Below, piece after piece: positions 47,014 to 56,830 of a DNA stretch of 64,000 bases. The notes under the pieces are model-generated. The model ran no database searches. It worked only from the letters and a program-made list of their open reading frames with translations, and was not told the origin of the DNA. The DNA lies in NCBI GenBank assembly GCA_963737705.1, contig CAVTTP010000004.1, positions 186,001 through 250,000 on the forward strand, written 5' to 3'. Both the position numbers and the translations under genes were made by a program. How positions within the stretch are numbered: the stretch's first letter is position 1; the number at the start of each line of letters is the position of its first letter. Source of the DNA: PALSA-607 sp963737705 (lineage in GTDB: Bacteria; Actinomycetota; Actinomycetes; Acidothermales; Acidothermaceae).

Positions 47014-47048
47014 GTGAAGGCGACCCTCCCGTGAAGGCCCACCGGTGA
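47014..47048 (+). other. Two overlapping micro-ORFs leading into cinA
   Basis: GTGAAGGC occurs three times: at 47014, 47031 and 47045 (the last is the cinA start). The first reads MKATLP and stops at 47032-47034, overlapping the second GTG; the second reads MKAHR and stops at 47046-47048, overlapping the cinA GTG. Both joints are GTGA. Confidence 0.65.
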
Positions 47049-48313
47049 AGGCAGAGATCGTCGCGATCGGCACCGAACTGCTGCTCGGCGACATCGTCAA
47101 CGGGAACGCGGCGTGGCTCGGCCGCGAACTGGCGGACATCGGCATCGACGTCGACCTCACCACTGCGGTCGGCGACAACATCGCCCGCATCAGCGCCGCG
47201 GTTGGCCGCGCGTGCGAGCGGGCCGATGTCGTGGTGCTCACCGGCGGTCTGGGGCCAACGCAAGACGACCTGACACGTGAGGCGCTGGCCGAGCTGGCCG
47301 GCGTCCGCCTTGTTCGTGATCCAGAACTTGAGGCGGCACTACGTGCGCGCTATGTCGAATCAGGTCGTGCCGACTTTCCGGAGAACAACCTGCGGATGAC
47401 CGACCGCCCTGAGGGTGCCTCTGCATTGCCGAATCCGGCCGGCACCGCACCGGGGCTGCGGATGACGATCGGTTCGCGCGGCGCGACCGTGTATGCGCTG
47501 CCCGGGGTGCCGCGCGAAATGCAGGAGATCTTCACCGTATGGATGCGGGCCGAGCTCGCCGAACGCGCAGGGCCGGGCACGATCGTGCTGTCGCGGCGCT
47601 TGCACACCGTCGGCGTGTGGGAGTCGCAGGTTTCGCAAGCCCTCGCCGACATCGATGCCGCACTCGCCGTTGCGGCGAATCCGACGATCGCCTACCTCGC
47701 ATCGCAAGGGCAAACGCTCGTGCGGATGACGGCGAAGGCGCCCACTGAGACAGCTGCGCGCGAGTTGATCGCTGACGTCGAGACACAGGTGCGAGCTGCG
47801 TTGGGCGACGTGGTCTACGGAGTCGACGACGAGACGCTGGAGTCCGTCGTTCATCAGCTGTTGCTGACGTCGGGCGCGACCGTAGCGACCGCAGAGTCAC
47901 TGACCGGTGGGTTGCTTGGCGCGGCGCTCAGTTCGACACCCGGAGCCTCGGCGACCTACCGCGGCGGCGCGGTGCTGTACGCGACTGACACCAAAGCGGC
48001 GGTGGTCGACGTCCCTTCGGCATTGCTTGCCGAGCGTGGCCCGGTCGACCCCGACGTTGCCGTGGCCATGGCGGACGGCGCCCGGCGCGCGTTTGCCTCG
48101 ACGTACGGGCTGTCGACGACGGGCGTCGCAGGCCCGACGGAACAGGACGGCAAGCCGGTGGGGACGGTCTACATCGCCCTGGTCGGCCCCGGCGATCTTC
48201 ACGTCGTGCGGGAGCTGAGGCTCGCCGGTGGGCGCGACCGGGTACGGCAGGGGAGTGTCCTGACCGCGCTCGACGTGGTGCGCCGGCAGCTCGCCGGCCT
48301 GCCGCAGCGATAG
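47045..48313 (+). CDS. cinA: CinA family protein, nicotinamide-nucleotide amidohydrolase
   Basis: A 422-residue two-domain protein: N-terminal MoCF/COG1058 domain (IGTELLLGDIVNGNAAWLGRELADIG, TGGLGPTQDDLTREALAE) and C-terminal CinA amidase domain (TVATAESLTGGLLGAALSSTPGASATYRGGAVLYAT, STTGVAGPTEQDGKPVGTVYIAL). Recycles damaged pyridine nucleotides; linked to competence in some bacteria. GTG start at the end of the micro-ORF chain. Confidence 0.93.
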   Translation: MKAEIVAIGTELLLGDIVNGNAAWLGRELADIGIDVDLTTAVGDNIARISAAVGRACERADVVVLTGGLGPTQDDLTREALAELAGVRLVRDPELEAALRARYVESGRADFPENNLRMTDRPEGASALPNPAGTAPGLRMTIGSRGATVYALPGVPREMQEIFTVWMRAELAERAGPGTIVLSRRLHTVGVWESQVSQALADIDAALAVAANPTIAYLASQGQTLVRMTAKAPTETAARELIADVETQVRAALGDVVYGVDDETLESVVHQLLLTSGATVATAESLTGGLLGAALSSTPGASATYRGGAVLYATDTKAAVVDVPSALLAERGPVDPDVAVAMADGARRAFASTYGLSTTGVAGPTEQDGKPVGTVYIALVGPGDLHVVRELRLAGGRDRVRQGSVLTALDVVRRQLAGLPQR

Positions 48314-48490
48314 CCGGTGCCGAGTCGGCCCTGGAAGAGCGGGCGTGCTTACACTGTTACTGCATAGGCACTACACCTGAGGCGGGGATCGGGACTCAAG
48401 ATCGGTCGAGTTGCGCGTCCGGCATGCCGATGACACGAGGTACGGTAACTCTCACGGTTCTAGGACGGGACGAAAGGCGAGGAGGGCACG

Positions 48491-48817
48491 ATGATTCTGC
48501 TGCGCAGACTGCTCGGCGACGCGTTGCGCCAGCAGCGCCTTGCCCAGGAGCGCACGTTGCGTGACGTATCCGCCGGCGCCCGCGTTTCACTCGGATACCT
48601 GTCCGAGGTCGAGCGCGGCCAGAAGGAAGCCTCCTCAGAACTGCTCTCGTCGATCTGCGACGCACTGGGAGTCCAGCTCTCGACCGTGTTGCGCGAAGTC
48701 AGCGACGAACTCCACGTACTTGAGTCCGCTGGTAACGACCCGGCCGTCGTCCCGATGTCGGGTGTCAGCCACGGTGCCACGGCTCACGCCAACCACCAGG
48801 TCGTGGCAGCCGCTTAA
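48491..48817 (+). CDS. clgR: ClgR-like XRE transcription regulator
   Basis: A 108-residue helix-turn-helix protein: LLRRLLGDALRQQRLAQERTLRDVSAGARVSLGYLSEVERGQKEASSELLSSICDALGVQLS is the ClgR signature. ClgR activates clpP and other stress genes and is itself degraded by ClpP. The end VVAAA has the Ala-rich C-terminus that such regulators use as a degradation tag. ATG has GAGGAGGG 4-11 bases upstream. The neighbourhood pgsA-cinA-clgR is conserved. Confidence 0.9.
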   Translation: MILLRRLLGDALRQQRLAQERTLRDVSAGARVSLGYLSEVERGQKEASSELLSSICDALGVQLSTVLREVSDELHVLESAGNDPAVVPMSGVSHGATAHANHQVVAAA

Positions 48818-48848
48818 GCTGCGCCCGGCTCAAGCCGCACTCGAGGCC

Positions 48849-48854
48849 TAGACT
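48849..48854 (+). promoter_or_regulatory. -10 box for leaderless tetR-type gene
   Basis: TAGACT ends 6 bases before GTG 48861; there is no ribosome site. Confidence 0.5.
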
Positions 48855-48860
48855 TCGGCC

Positions 48861-49547
48861 GTGGCCACCTCTACCGCATCTACCGACCCGTCACCGGGCG
48901 ATGGCGGTTCCGAAACTCCGAGCACCCGCGGCACCCGCAGCCGTGCCGGCAATGCCATGGGCCGAGGGCATGAGGCCGCATTGCGGGGCGCGCTGGCCGC
49001 GGTCGAGAAGTACGGAAGCCGCAAGGCCACGATGGGCGACATCGCGATGCTCGCCGGCATCGCTAAAGCAACTCTGTACAACCACTTCAGAACCCGCGAC
49101 GACGTGTACGAGGCGGTCGTGGCGAGCGAGGTCGACAAGGTCGCTGCAGCTGCACGCGCGAAGCTCCGGGACGGGCTCGATGTTGCCGTCGCTGAAGCCG
49201 CCCAGTTGATCGGCGAGCATGCGGGCGTGCGCAAGATCGCCGTTGACGATCCGGCTGCACTTGCTGCGTTGGCGACGCCGGGCGATGGTCCGGCGTGGGT
49301 CGCGGCCAGGACGGCGATTGCGGCGGCGTTGTCGGAGAGCGGGTACGCCGATTCACCCGCTGCGGTCGACTTGGTACTGCGCTACCTCGCAAGTCAGCTG
49401 CTCGCGCCTTCGACGGCAGAAGACCGTACGAATGCAGCTACGTTACTTACGAGCGCGGTTGCTGACCAGTCGCCGATCGCGCAAATGCCGCCGGCGGAAC
49501 AGACACCGGAACCGGACCAGGCTGACAGCGCGGACACCAGTAGCTGA
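48861..49547 (+). CDS. TetR family regulator
   Basis: A 228-residue regulator. Low-complexity first 35 residues, then HTH residues about 40-90: ALAAVEKYGSRKATMGDIAMLAGIAKATLYNHFRTRDDVYEAVVASEV. The C-terminal ligand domain is unremarkable, with an acidic Pro/Glu tail. Target unknown. Its last 100 bases overlap the convergent nei gene. Confidence 0.85.
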   Translation: MATSTASTDPSPGDGGSETPSTRGTRSRAGNAMGRGHEAALRGALAAVEKYGSRKATMGDIAMLAGIAKATLYNHFRTRDDVYEAVVASEVDKVAAAARAKLRDGLDVAVAEAAQLIGEHAGVRKIAVDDPAALAALATPGDGPAWVAARTAIAAALSESGYADSPAAVDLVLRYLASQLLAPSTAEDRTNAATLLTSAVADQSPIAQMPPAEQTPEPDQADSADTSS

Positions 49548-50316
49548 TTCGCGCCTCCGTGGTTGCTCTGCCTTGCGCATCGACGCCCTGTGACTCGACT
49601 CGGACAGTGGCGCCGCAGCGACGGCACGGTCGACCGGCCCGGTCGTAGACCCAGGTGCGCTTGCCCGCGCGAGGATCGCCCGTGGTGACGTGGTCGTAGC
49701 GTTCGCGGTTGGCAATCAGCAGCCGATGCGCGAGGTCGACAACGCCGTCGAGGTCCTTGACGTCACTGACCGGAGTCCAGGGCGAAATCCCACGCAGGAA
49801 ACAGATTTCCGCCTTGTAGACATTGCCGGCGCCGGCGAGATTCCGCTGGTCAAGCAGCGCCTCACCGATCGCACGGTCGGGGGCGAGGCGCAGGCGTCGA
49901 AGAGCCTCGTCGGCGTCCCAGTCGGGCCCGAGCAGGTCGGGGCCGAGGTGGCCGACAAGGGTGGCTTCGGCGGATGTTGGCACCAGTGCTACGTCGTGAA
50001 CACGCCAGCCCACCGCCGTCCCGCGCGCGTTGGCTAGAACGACGCGAACGTGGTCGTCGGGATCGTGCAAGAGATAGTCGGGCGGGTAGGTTCGCCACCG
50101 GCCGTCCATGCGCAGATGTGTATGCAGGGTGAGGGCTGCCGGCTCGAGACGCATCAGCAGGTGCTTGCCGCGCGCCACGACATCGACCACGCGCTGCCCG
50201 ACGAGGTCGGTTGTCGCGAACTCGGCGAGCCGAAGCTCGGCGTGGGTGAGTACCTGGCCAGCCAGAGTCGTTCGAAGATTGCGTGCTGCGAGCCAGACGG
50301 TGTTGCCCTCAGGCAT
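49447..50316 (-). CDS. nei: Fpg/Nei family DNA glycosylase (endonuclease VIII)
   Basis: Base-excision-repair glycosylase/AP lyase, 289 residues. Starts MPEGNTVW (catalytic Pro2 and Glu3), has the H2TH region (GEALLDQRNLAGAGNVYKAEICFLRGISP) and a C-terminal zinc finger CRRC...CPRC. The tail beyond the finger is 25 residues longer than needed. Lies 23 bases after lhr; an lhr-nei pairing is known in mycobacteria and suggests a joint repair role. Confidence 0.93.
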   Translation of the reverse strand: MPEGNTVWLAARNLRTTLAGQVLTHAELRLAEFATTDLVGQRVVDVVARGKHLLMRLEPAALTLHTHLRMDGRWRTYPPDYLLHDPDDHVRVVLANARGTAVGWRVHDVALVPTSAEATLVGHLGPDLLGPDWDADEALRRLRLAPDRAIGEALLDQRNLAGAGNVYKAEICFLRGISPWTPVSDVKDLDGVVDLAHRLLIANRERYDHVTTGDPRAGKRTWVYDRAGRPCRRCGATVRVESQGVDAQGRATTEARISYWCPRCQPGPVPVSVPPAAFARSATGQQPRS

Positions 50317-50339
50317 GGATCACCGATCCGCCAGCATGC

Positions 50340-53300
50340 TCACGAGCGCAGCCTCAGACCGCGCGGCGTTGCGCGAAAGCCCGCTGCCTCCAGCGCTGCG
50401 CCGAGTGGCGAGGCGAGCACCGATGCGCCGTCGGCTCGTTCAACATCGAGCCGGCCCAACCACCCGTCGTGCACGGCCAGTGCAAGCGCTTCGACGGCCG
50501 TGCGCATGAAGAGCTCGGGGGACGCCTCGGTGCCGTCGGGCTCGAACGACAGTAACGTTTTGCCACCGCGCTCGACGTAGACAGCGAGCGCACCATCGAC
50601 CAGGACGACCAGCGCACCGGCTTTGCGACCGGGCCGATGGCCTTCGCGCTCGCCCTGCCGCGCGGGCCATGGCAACGCAGCGCCGTAAGGGTTCGCCGGA
50701 TCGGTGGCGGCGAGGACGATCGCGCGCGGAGTGTCGTCTGCGTCCGAAGGCGTGCCGGTGCGCAGCCGATCAACTGCGCCCGGCGAGGCGAACTGCGCGG
50801 CGCCTAGGCCTTCGACGAAGTATCCCCGCCGGCACCGGCCGGCTTCCTCGAATGCGGTCAGCACCCGATAGACCGCCGCGAAGCCGCCGGGCACGCCTTC
50901 AGCTTGAACTGCGCCACGGGTGAGCACGCCGTAGCGATCGAGCAACGTCTCGGCCAGCGCATGCGAGCGTCTCGTCTCGTCCGTAACTGGCGTAGGCAGC
51001 AGGCTCCAGCGACCGCCGACGCTTGGCGGACCCGCGCGAGTCGGCATAACTGGCCTACCGCGACGGGCGGACGGTGGCCGGGAGTGACGCACGGCTCGGC
51101 TGGTGCCCATCAACACCCGCAGCGGGGCCAGCGAGTCGTTGGTCACCAGGCCTGCCCACACGAGGTCCCACAGCGCACTCGCCAGTTCGCGGTCGTCGGC
51201 CGAGCCGACCCGATTGGACAGCTCGCGGAAGAACATCGCGCCGCCGCCGCTCAGCACGTCGAGCAACTCGGTGTGCAGCGCTTTCGACGGCACGTCGGGG
51301 TCGCGAATCGGCATCAGTAGGGGAGCCGTCTCGGCGGGGTAGAGCGCGATCCAGCCGTCGTTGCCTGGCAGCGAACCGCGCCCGGCCCACACGACGTCGC
51401 CGCTCACCGTGAGCTCGTCGAGCATCGCTGGGGTGTAGTCAGCGACTCGTGACGGCAGCACGAGTTGTTCCAACGCGGACGCGGGGAGAATCGCGCCCTG
51501 GAGTTGTTCGACCGCACGCAACACACCGTCGACGCCACGCAGCGGATTGCGCGCGTGCTGCCACGCGGGCAGGAACCGGCCGAACGTCGTGGTCGGCACC
51601 GGCTCGACTTCTTTGCGAAGCTTGGCCATCGAGCGGCGCCGGATCGATCGCAGCACGCCGGCGTCACACCACTCGACGCCGGAGCCGCCGGGCCTGAACT
51701 CGCCGCGTTTGATCCGGCCGCTCGCCGTGAGCCGCTCGAGCACGCCCGTGACGATCGCCGTGCCAAGCCCGAAGCGCTGCGCGATGTCGGCGGAGGTGAA
51801 CGGCCCGTGACCTCGTGCGTAGCGCGACACGAGATCGCCGAGCGGGTCATTGACAGACTCGGTGAAGGCGTCAGGAATGCCTACAGGCAAAGGACTTCCG
51901 AGCGCATCGCGGAGGCGGCCAGCGTCCTCGATCGCCGCCCATCGCTCTTCTGCGGTGATCCTGATCCGGATCGCGCGGCGGCTCTCTTCGAGTTCGGCGA
52001 GCCAGCGCGGGGTGGCCCCTCGCTCGACGGCTTCGGCGGTCGAGAGCGGACCAATCAGTCGAAGGAGATCCGCGACGCCTTCGACATCGCGAGCCAAACG
52101 ATCGGGCGCGAGATGTTGGAGTTCTCGTTCGATCTCATCGATGGCGTCGGCATCGAGCATCTCGCGCAGCTCCGCTTGCCCCAGCAACTCACCGAGCAGC
52201 ACGCTGTCGAGCGCGAGGGCCTGTGCGCGACGTTCTGCGAGCGGCGCATCACCTTCATAGATGAACGCCGCGATGTAGCCGAACAGCAGCGACCGTGCGA
52301 ATGGTGATGCCGCAGGCGTTTCGACATCGACGAGACGCACCCGGCGCGCTTCGATATCGCGCATCAATTCCACGAGGCCTGGAACGTCGAACACATCCTG
52401 AAGACACTCGCGCATCGTCTCGAGCACGATCGGGAACGAGCCGTATTCGCTGGCCACGGTGAGGAGTTGGGCGGATCGCTGGCGCTGTTGCCACAACGGC
52501 GTCCGGCGGTCGGGACGTCGACGCGGTAGTAACAACGCACGCGCGGCACACTCGCGGAAACGGGCTGCGAACAGTGCCGAGCCACCGACCTCGCGGGTAA
52601 CGGCGTCATCGACCTCGTCGGAGGCGAGCAGCGCGAGTTGGGCAGGCGGGGCCTCGTCGGTTTCGGGGATGCGCAGCACGATGCCGTCGTCGGCGTGCAT
52701 CGTCTGGACGTCGACGCCGTACCGTTCGCGCAGCCGGGCGCCGATGGCGAGTGCCCACGGCGCATGCACCTGCGCGCCGAATGGTGAATGGACGACGACC
52801 CGCCAGTCGCCTAGTTCGTCGCGGAATCGCTCGACGACGATGGTGTGGTCGTCGGGCAGTTGGCCAGTCGCCTCGGTCTGTTCGGCCAGATAGGCGAGCA
52901 AATTCGACGCCGCCCAGTCGTCGAGGCCCGCGTCGAGCAACCGCGTGTGCGCGACAGGCCGCGGCAGCGTCGAGAGCTCGCGAACGAACGCACCAAGCGC
53001 GCGCCCCAGTTCGAGCGGCCGGCCCTGCGCGTCGCCATGCCAGAACGGCAGCTTGCCCGGCACACCGGGTGCGGGAACGACGAGCACTTGATCGTGAGTG
53101 ATTTCGACGATGCGCCACGACGATGAGCCGAGGGTGAAAACCTCACCGACACGGGATTCGTAGACCATCTCCTCGTCGAGTTCGCCCACGCGGCGCGAAG
53201 CTCCCTCGCCCGCGAGGAACACGCCGAACAGGCCGCGGTCTGGGATCGTGCCGCCGCTGGTGACGGCCAATCGCTGCGCGCCCGGACGGCCGGTAATAGT

Positions 53301-54794
53301 GCCCGCAATGCGGTCCCATACGAGCCGCGGCCGTAGCTCGGCGAACTCGTCGCTCGGATAGCGACCGGCGAGCATGTCGAGCACTGCATCGAACGCCGAC
53401 TGAGGAAGTGCCGCGAAGGGAGCTGCACGTCGCACGAGAGCGAGCGCATCGTCGACGTCCCACGTTTGCATCGCCGTCATGGAGACGAGGTGTTGCGCGA
53501 GCACATCCAGAGGGTTGCGTGGAATGCGGATCGACTCGATCGCGCCGACCTTCATGCGCTCGGCAACGACAGCGGTCTGCACAAGATCGCCGCGGTATTT
53601 CGGGAAGATCACGCCTCGCGAGATGGCACCAACTTGGTGACCGGCCCGGCCGATGCGCTGGAGCCCGCTGGCGACGCTCGGTGGGCTCTCAACCTGCACG
53701 ACGAGGTCGACCGCGCCCATGTCGATGCCGAGTTCGAGGGTGCTTGTTGCGACAACCGCGGGCAGTTGCCCGGACTTCAACATTTCTTCGGTGATGCTGC
53801 GTTGCTCGCGACTGACCGAGCCGTGATGGGCCCGCGCAATCTCGGTTTCGCGACCGCGCTCGAACCCGATGTCGTTCAGTCGATGGGTGAGCCGTTCAGC
53901 CAGGCCTCGCGAGTTAGCGAACACGATTGTTGAACGGTGCGTGTCAATGAGGTCGGCGATGCGTTCTTCAACATGCGGCCAGATCGACTTGCGTGGCTCT
54001 TCATCGGTCGCCTCGTCGGGAGAGTCCATGTCTTCGACTGGCACAACCACAGAGATGTCGAACGTCTTCACCGACGGTGGCTGCACGACGGTTGCCTGCC
54101 GTGGACCGCTCAGGAATCGGGCGATCTCGTCGACAGGACGAACCGTCGCCGACAAGCCGATTCGTTGGGCCGGCTTCTCGAGCATGGCGTCGAGGCGTTC
54201 GAGCGAGAGCGCGAGATGCGCGCCCCGCTTGGTGCCGGCTACCGCATGCACCTCATCGACGATCACGGTGTCGACGCCAAGCAGTGACTCGCGGGCTGCA
54301 GAGGTAAGGATCAAGAACAGTGACTCAGGCGTGGTGATCAAGATGTCGGGCGGCTTGGTCGTCAGTCTGCGGCGTTCGACCGCTGGGGTATCGCCGGAAC
54401 GCAACGCAACCTCGACGCTCGGCTCGGGTAACCCGAGGCGAGTGGCCGCGTGACGCATGCCGACCAGGGGAGCACGCAGGTTGCGCTCGACGTCGACGGC
54501 GAGTGCTTTCAGCGGGGAGATATAGAGAACGCGACAGCGCCGAGCTGGGTCGGCCGGGATCGGAGCGGCAGTGATGCGGTCGAGAGACCAGAGGAACGCG
54601 GCGAGCGTCTTGCCCGAACCCGTCGGTGCGACGACCAGCGTGTTCTCGCCCCGCCCGATGGCCTCCCACGCCTGCACCTGGGCAGGCGTCGGCGTCGCGA
54701 ACGCCGAGCTGAACCAGGCTCGGGTGACTGCGGAGAAGCCCTCAGGCAGGTCGGACGCCGGTTGGTCGGCGTCCGGCGTCTTCTTCTGGCTCAT
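50340..54794 (-). CDS. lhr: Large DEVH-box ATP-dependent helicase Lhr
   Basis: Giant superfamily-2 DNA helicase, 1484 residues. Motif I APTGSGKTLAAFLWSLDRI, motif II DEVH in VIVDEVHAVAGTKRG, motif III SATVRP, motif VI QRIGRAGHQ, followed by winged-helix and the long Lhr C-terminal domain. A 3'-5' DNA translocase used in DNA repair and mutagenesis responses. ATG 54794 is chosen; upstream frame to 54962 overlaps the divergent lipoprotein gene. Confidence 0.95.
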   Translation of the reverse strand: MSQKKTPDADQPASDLPEGFSAVTRAWFSSAFATPTPAQVQAWEAIGRGENTLVVAPTGSGKTLAAFLWSLDRITAAPIPADPARRCRVLYISPLKALAVDVERNLRAPLVGMRHAATRLGLPEPSVEVALRSGDTPAVERRRLTTKPPDILITTPESLFLILTSAARESLLGVDTVIVDEVHAVAGTKRGAHLALSLERLDAMLEKPAQRIGLSATVRPVDEIARFLSGPRQATVVQPPSVKTFDISVVVPVEDMDSPDEATDEEPRKSIWPHVEERIADLIDTHRSTIVFANSRGLAERLTHRLNDIGFERGRETEIARAHHGSVSREQRSITEEMLKSGQLPAVVATSTLELGIDMGAVDLVVQVESPPSVASGLQRIGRAGHQVGAISRGVIFPKYRGDLVQTAVVAERMKVGAIESIRIPRNPLDVLAQHLVSMTAMQTWDVDDALALVRRAAPFAALPQSAFDAVLDMLAGRYPSDEFAELRPRLVWDRIAGTITGRPGAQRLAVTSGGTIPDRGLFGVFLAGEGASRRVGELDEEMVYESRVGEVFTLGSSSWRIVEITHDQVLVVPAPGVPGKLPFWHGDAQGRPLELGRALGAFVRELSTLPRPVAHTRLLDAGLDDWAASNLLAYLAEQTEATGQLPDDHTIVVERFRDELGDWRVVVHSPFGAQVHAPWALAIGARLRERYGVDVQTMHADDGIVLRIPETDEAPPAQLALLASDEVDDAVTREVGGSALFAARFRECAARALLLPRRRPDRRTPLWQQRQRSAQLLTVASEYGSFPIVLETMRECLQDVFDVPGLVELMRDIEARRVRLVDVETPAASPFARSLLFGYIAAFIYEGDAPLAERRAQALALDSVLLGELLGQAELREMLDADAIDEIERELQHLAPDRLARDVEGVADLLRLIGPLSTAEAVERGATPRWLAELEESRRAIRIRITAEERWAAIEDAGRLRDALGSPLPVGIPDAFTESVNDPLGDLVSRYARGHGPFTSADIAQRFGLGTAIVTGVLERLTASGRIKRGEFRPGGSGVEWCDAGVLRSIRRRSMAKLRKEVEPVPTTTFGRFLPAWQHARNPLRGVDGVLRAVEQLQGAILPASALEQLVLPSRVADYTPAMLDELTVSGDVVWAGRGSLPGNDGWIALYPAETAPLLMPIRDPDVPSKALHTELLDVLSGGGAMFFRELSNRVGSADDRELASALWDLVWAGLVTNDSLAPLRVLMGTSRAVRHSRPPSARRGRPVMPTRAGPPSVGGRWSLLPTPVTDETRRSHALAETLLDRYGVLTRGAVQAEGVPGGFAAVYRVLTAFEEAGRCRRGYFVEGLGAAQFASPGAVDRLRTGTPSDADDTPRAIVLAATDPANPYGAALPWPARQGEREGHRPGRKAGALVVLVDGALAVYVERGGKTLLSFEPDGTEASPELFMRTAVEALALAVHDGWLGRLDVERADGASVLASPLGAALEAAGFRATPRGLRLRS

Positions 54795-54845
54795 ACATCG
54801 ATTCTGGACCTTGCCACCGACACTTGCCGAACGCACCATGTGCTC

Positions 54846-55436
54846 GTGAACGCGTGGGGCGTGAGTCGCTTCGGGCTTGGGGTGCTGCTGGCTGGGCTGA
54901 CGCTGGTTGGCTGCAGCGGTGGTCGTTCGCAGCCGGCGGCTCAAGGTGCCACCGGTTCTCAAGGTACGGGTGCCGCTCCGGCTCAGCCGGTGATCAACGC
55001 GGCTGCTGGACAGACCGGCGCCGCTGGCGGAGCGGGCTCGGGAAATGGTGGCGGCGGCCCAACGGCCAGCGCCGGTCCGGCTGTGGCGGGCGGTGCGGTC
55101 GGTGGGAATGGGTCATCGGACGTCATCGGATTTCCAGTCGGCCCGTTGTTGCCTACGACCGTCGACAAGGGCCAGTGCCAGGCTGCCGAGTTCGCTGACA
55201 AGTCGGTGTATGCGCAGATCGCAGTCGCCCACGCAACGTGTGCACAGGTACCGGCGGTAGCCGCTGGCGCTGATCGTGCCCGCGGCAACTCGTATTCCGC
55301 TGCAGGCTTCGCATGCACTGCAAGTGCGCAGCAACCGAGCAACGGCTATTGGATCTCGACGTATGTCAGCTACAACTGCCGCAAAGGCGACGACCAGATC
55401 GCTTTCGATTGGGGAACGTCCTCATCGGCCTTCTAA
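54846..55436 (+). CDS. Glycine-rich lipoprotein
   Basis: A 196-residue exported protein: hydrophobic signal with lipobox TLVGC (Cys 23), then about 90 residues very rich in Gly, Ala and Gln/Pro (GSGNGGGGPTASAGPAVAGG), then a small C-terminal domain with four Cys (about residues 112, 135, 157, 178) that may form disulfides. No family recognised. Starts at 54840 and 54861 are possible; 54846 has CACCAT 6 bases upstream. Its TAA overlaps the convergent gene's stop in CTAA. Confidence 0.65.
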   Translation: MNAWGVSRFGLGVLLAGLTLVGCSGGRSQPAAQGATGSQGTGAAPAQPVINAAAGQTGAAGGAGSGNGGGGPTASAGPAVAGGAVGGNGSSDVIGFPVGPLLPTTVDKGQCQAAEFADKSVYAQIAVAHATCAQVPAVAAGADRARGNSYSAAGFACTASAQQPSNGYWISTYVSYNCRKGDDQIAFDWGTSSSAF

Positions 55437-56827
55437 AAGGTGACGACGGCCCAGGTCTTTCCCCCGTCGGTCGTACGCCATAGCCGATTTGGTGCTTGGC
55501 TGAGGGCGTATCCGACCTTGGCGTCAGTGAAGCCGAGGAATGAAAAGTGTGCGCCTACGCTGCTGATCGTTGCGGTTTTGGGCGTCCCGGTTGTCGAGAC
55601 CACGACGAGACTTGATCCCTGGTCCACGACGGCTGTCGTCCCATCGATCCCACCGACGACTCCGAAAAGAACTTTCGATGGGGTAGCGGCCGTGTGCCAT
55701 GTCACGCCGCCATCAGTCGAGACAGTGGCGCCCGTTGTGCAGCCGATCCACAGTGATCCAATGCCGGCAGAAAATCCTCCCGAATCCGCGCCGCACGGGA
55801 CCGCGTGCGTCGTAGTCGCAACTCCTGCTGATGCGACGTACAGGTGCGCGACAAGCTTCGCATCGGACGCGAGCAAGTAGGCCGTCGCGCCTTTCACGAC
55901 GAGGCTCGGAGCGGTGTCGCCGGGTGGATCAGCGCCCAGGTCGACCTGCTGCCAGGTGCCGGTGCCCGAGCCGGTGGTGTACGGCGCCTCCCACAACTGA
56001 TATCCCGAGGTGAACGGGATCGGCTGAACGACGGCCCAGGCGGTCCCAGCGACCGCTCCTGGGTTGCGGGCCGCCTCGAGGTCTTTGACGCTTCCTGCGG
56101 GCAACGACGTGTCAACCCAGGTTGCGCCGCCGTCCGCTGTCGTCCATAGCGCGTCGCCGTACGCCCAGCCGTCCGAGCTGTCGGCGAATCGGAGATTGAA
56201 GACCGGTCGGGTGGAGTTGTCGATGCTGATCGTTGCCGCGTGCGGGGCAGCGATTTCGGTGAAGTGGGCGCCAGCATCAGTGGTGCTCACAATCGCCGTG
56301 CATGAGACGCCGCCGCATGGCTGTGTACCCATCACCCAATAGGTCTTGTCGTTGACCGCTGTGACCGACAGGGGTGCGAAGTCCGCGGGCACCGCAGAAC
56401 CCGCGCTTGGGTACGGCGTTGGCGCCGCGGTAGTCGGCGATGTCGATGGAACGTGCGACGAAGCCGGTGACGACGGTAACGCCGATGACACCGGCGACGG
56501 GGCCGCTATTGGCGCGCTTGGTTGAACCGACGCGGGTGCCGGTGAGGGCGCAGCAGATGACGCGATCGGTGACGGACTTGCACTGCGCAGTTTGCCCGCG
56601 ACAGTTGATCCCTGACCGTGCGGCCGTACTCCTATCGCGACGGCCGCGATCGCGATGACGGCAACAGCACCAAGAGCACTCGCGGCAGTACGTCGTTGCT
56701 GCCGGCGGCGTGCGCCGACATGGATTCGATCAATCGCATCAGGCGAAACGGGCAGGCCGAGACCGCGAGAGTTCAGGACGTCACGCAGTCGGCGCTCGAA
56801 CTCGTCGTCTGGCGGCTGCTGCGTCAT
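55433..56827 (-). CDS. Membrane-anchored beta-propeller protein (paralogue B)
   Basis: A 464-residue bitopic protein. Residues 1-47 are cytoplasmic, charged and helical (FERRLRDVLNSRGLGLPVSPDAIDRIHVGARRRQQRR), 48-67 a TM helix, then a 70-residue Ser/Pro/Ala linker and a repeat domain with Ycf48/BNR-like blades (FADSSDGWAYGDALWTTADGG, GVTWHTAATPS, RTTDGGKTWAVVTF). Nearly identical in its first 85 residues to the gene just upstream, so a tandem duplicate. Third gene of the sigma-factor operon, 3 bases after paralogue A. Confidence 0.78.
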   Translation of the reverse strand: MTQQPPDDEFERRLRDVLNSRGLGLPVSPDAIDRIHVGARRRQQRRTAASALGAVAVIAIAAVAIGVRPHGQGSTVAGKLRSASPSPIASSAAPSPAPASVQPSAPIAAPSPVSSALPSSPASSHVPSTSPTTAAPTPYPSAGSAVPADFAPLSVTAVNDKTYWVMGTQPCGGVSCTAIVSTTDAGAHFTEIAAPHAATISIDNSTRPVFNLRFADSSDGWAYGDALWTTADGGATWVDTSLPAGSVKDLEAARNPGAVAGTAWAVVQPIPFTSGYQLWEAPYTTGSGTGTWQQVDLGADPPGDTAPSLVVKGATAYLLASDAKLVAHLYVASAGVATTTHAVPCGADSGGFSAGIGSLWIGCTTGATVSTDGGVTWHTAATPSKVLFGVVGGIDGTTAVVDQGSSLVVVSTTGTPKTATISSVGAHFSFLGFTDAKVGYALSQAPNRLWRTTDGGKTWAVVTF

Positions 56828-56830
56828 GGC

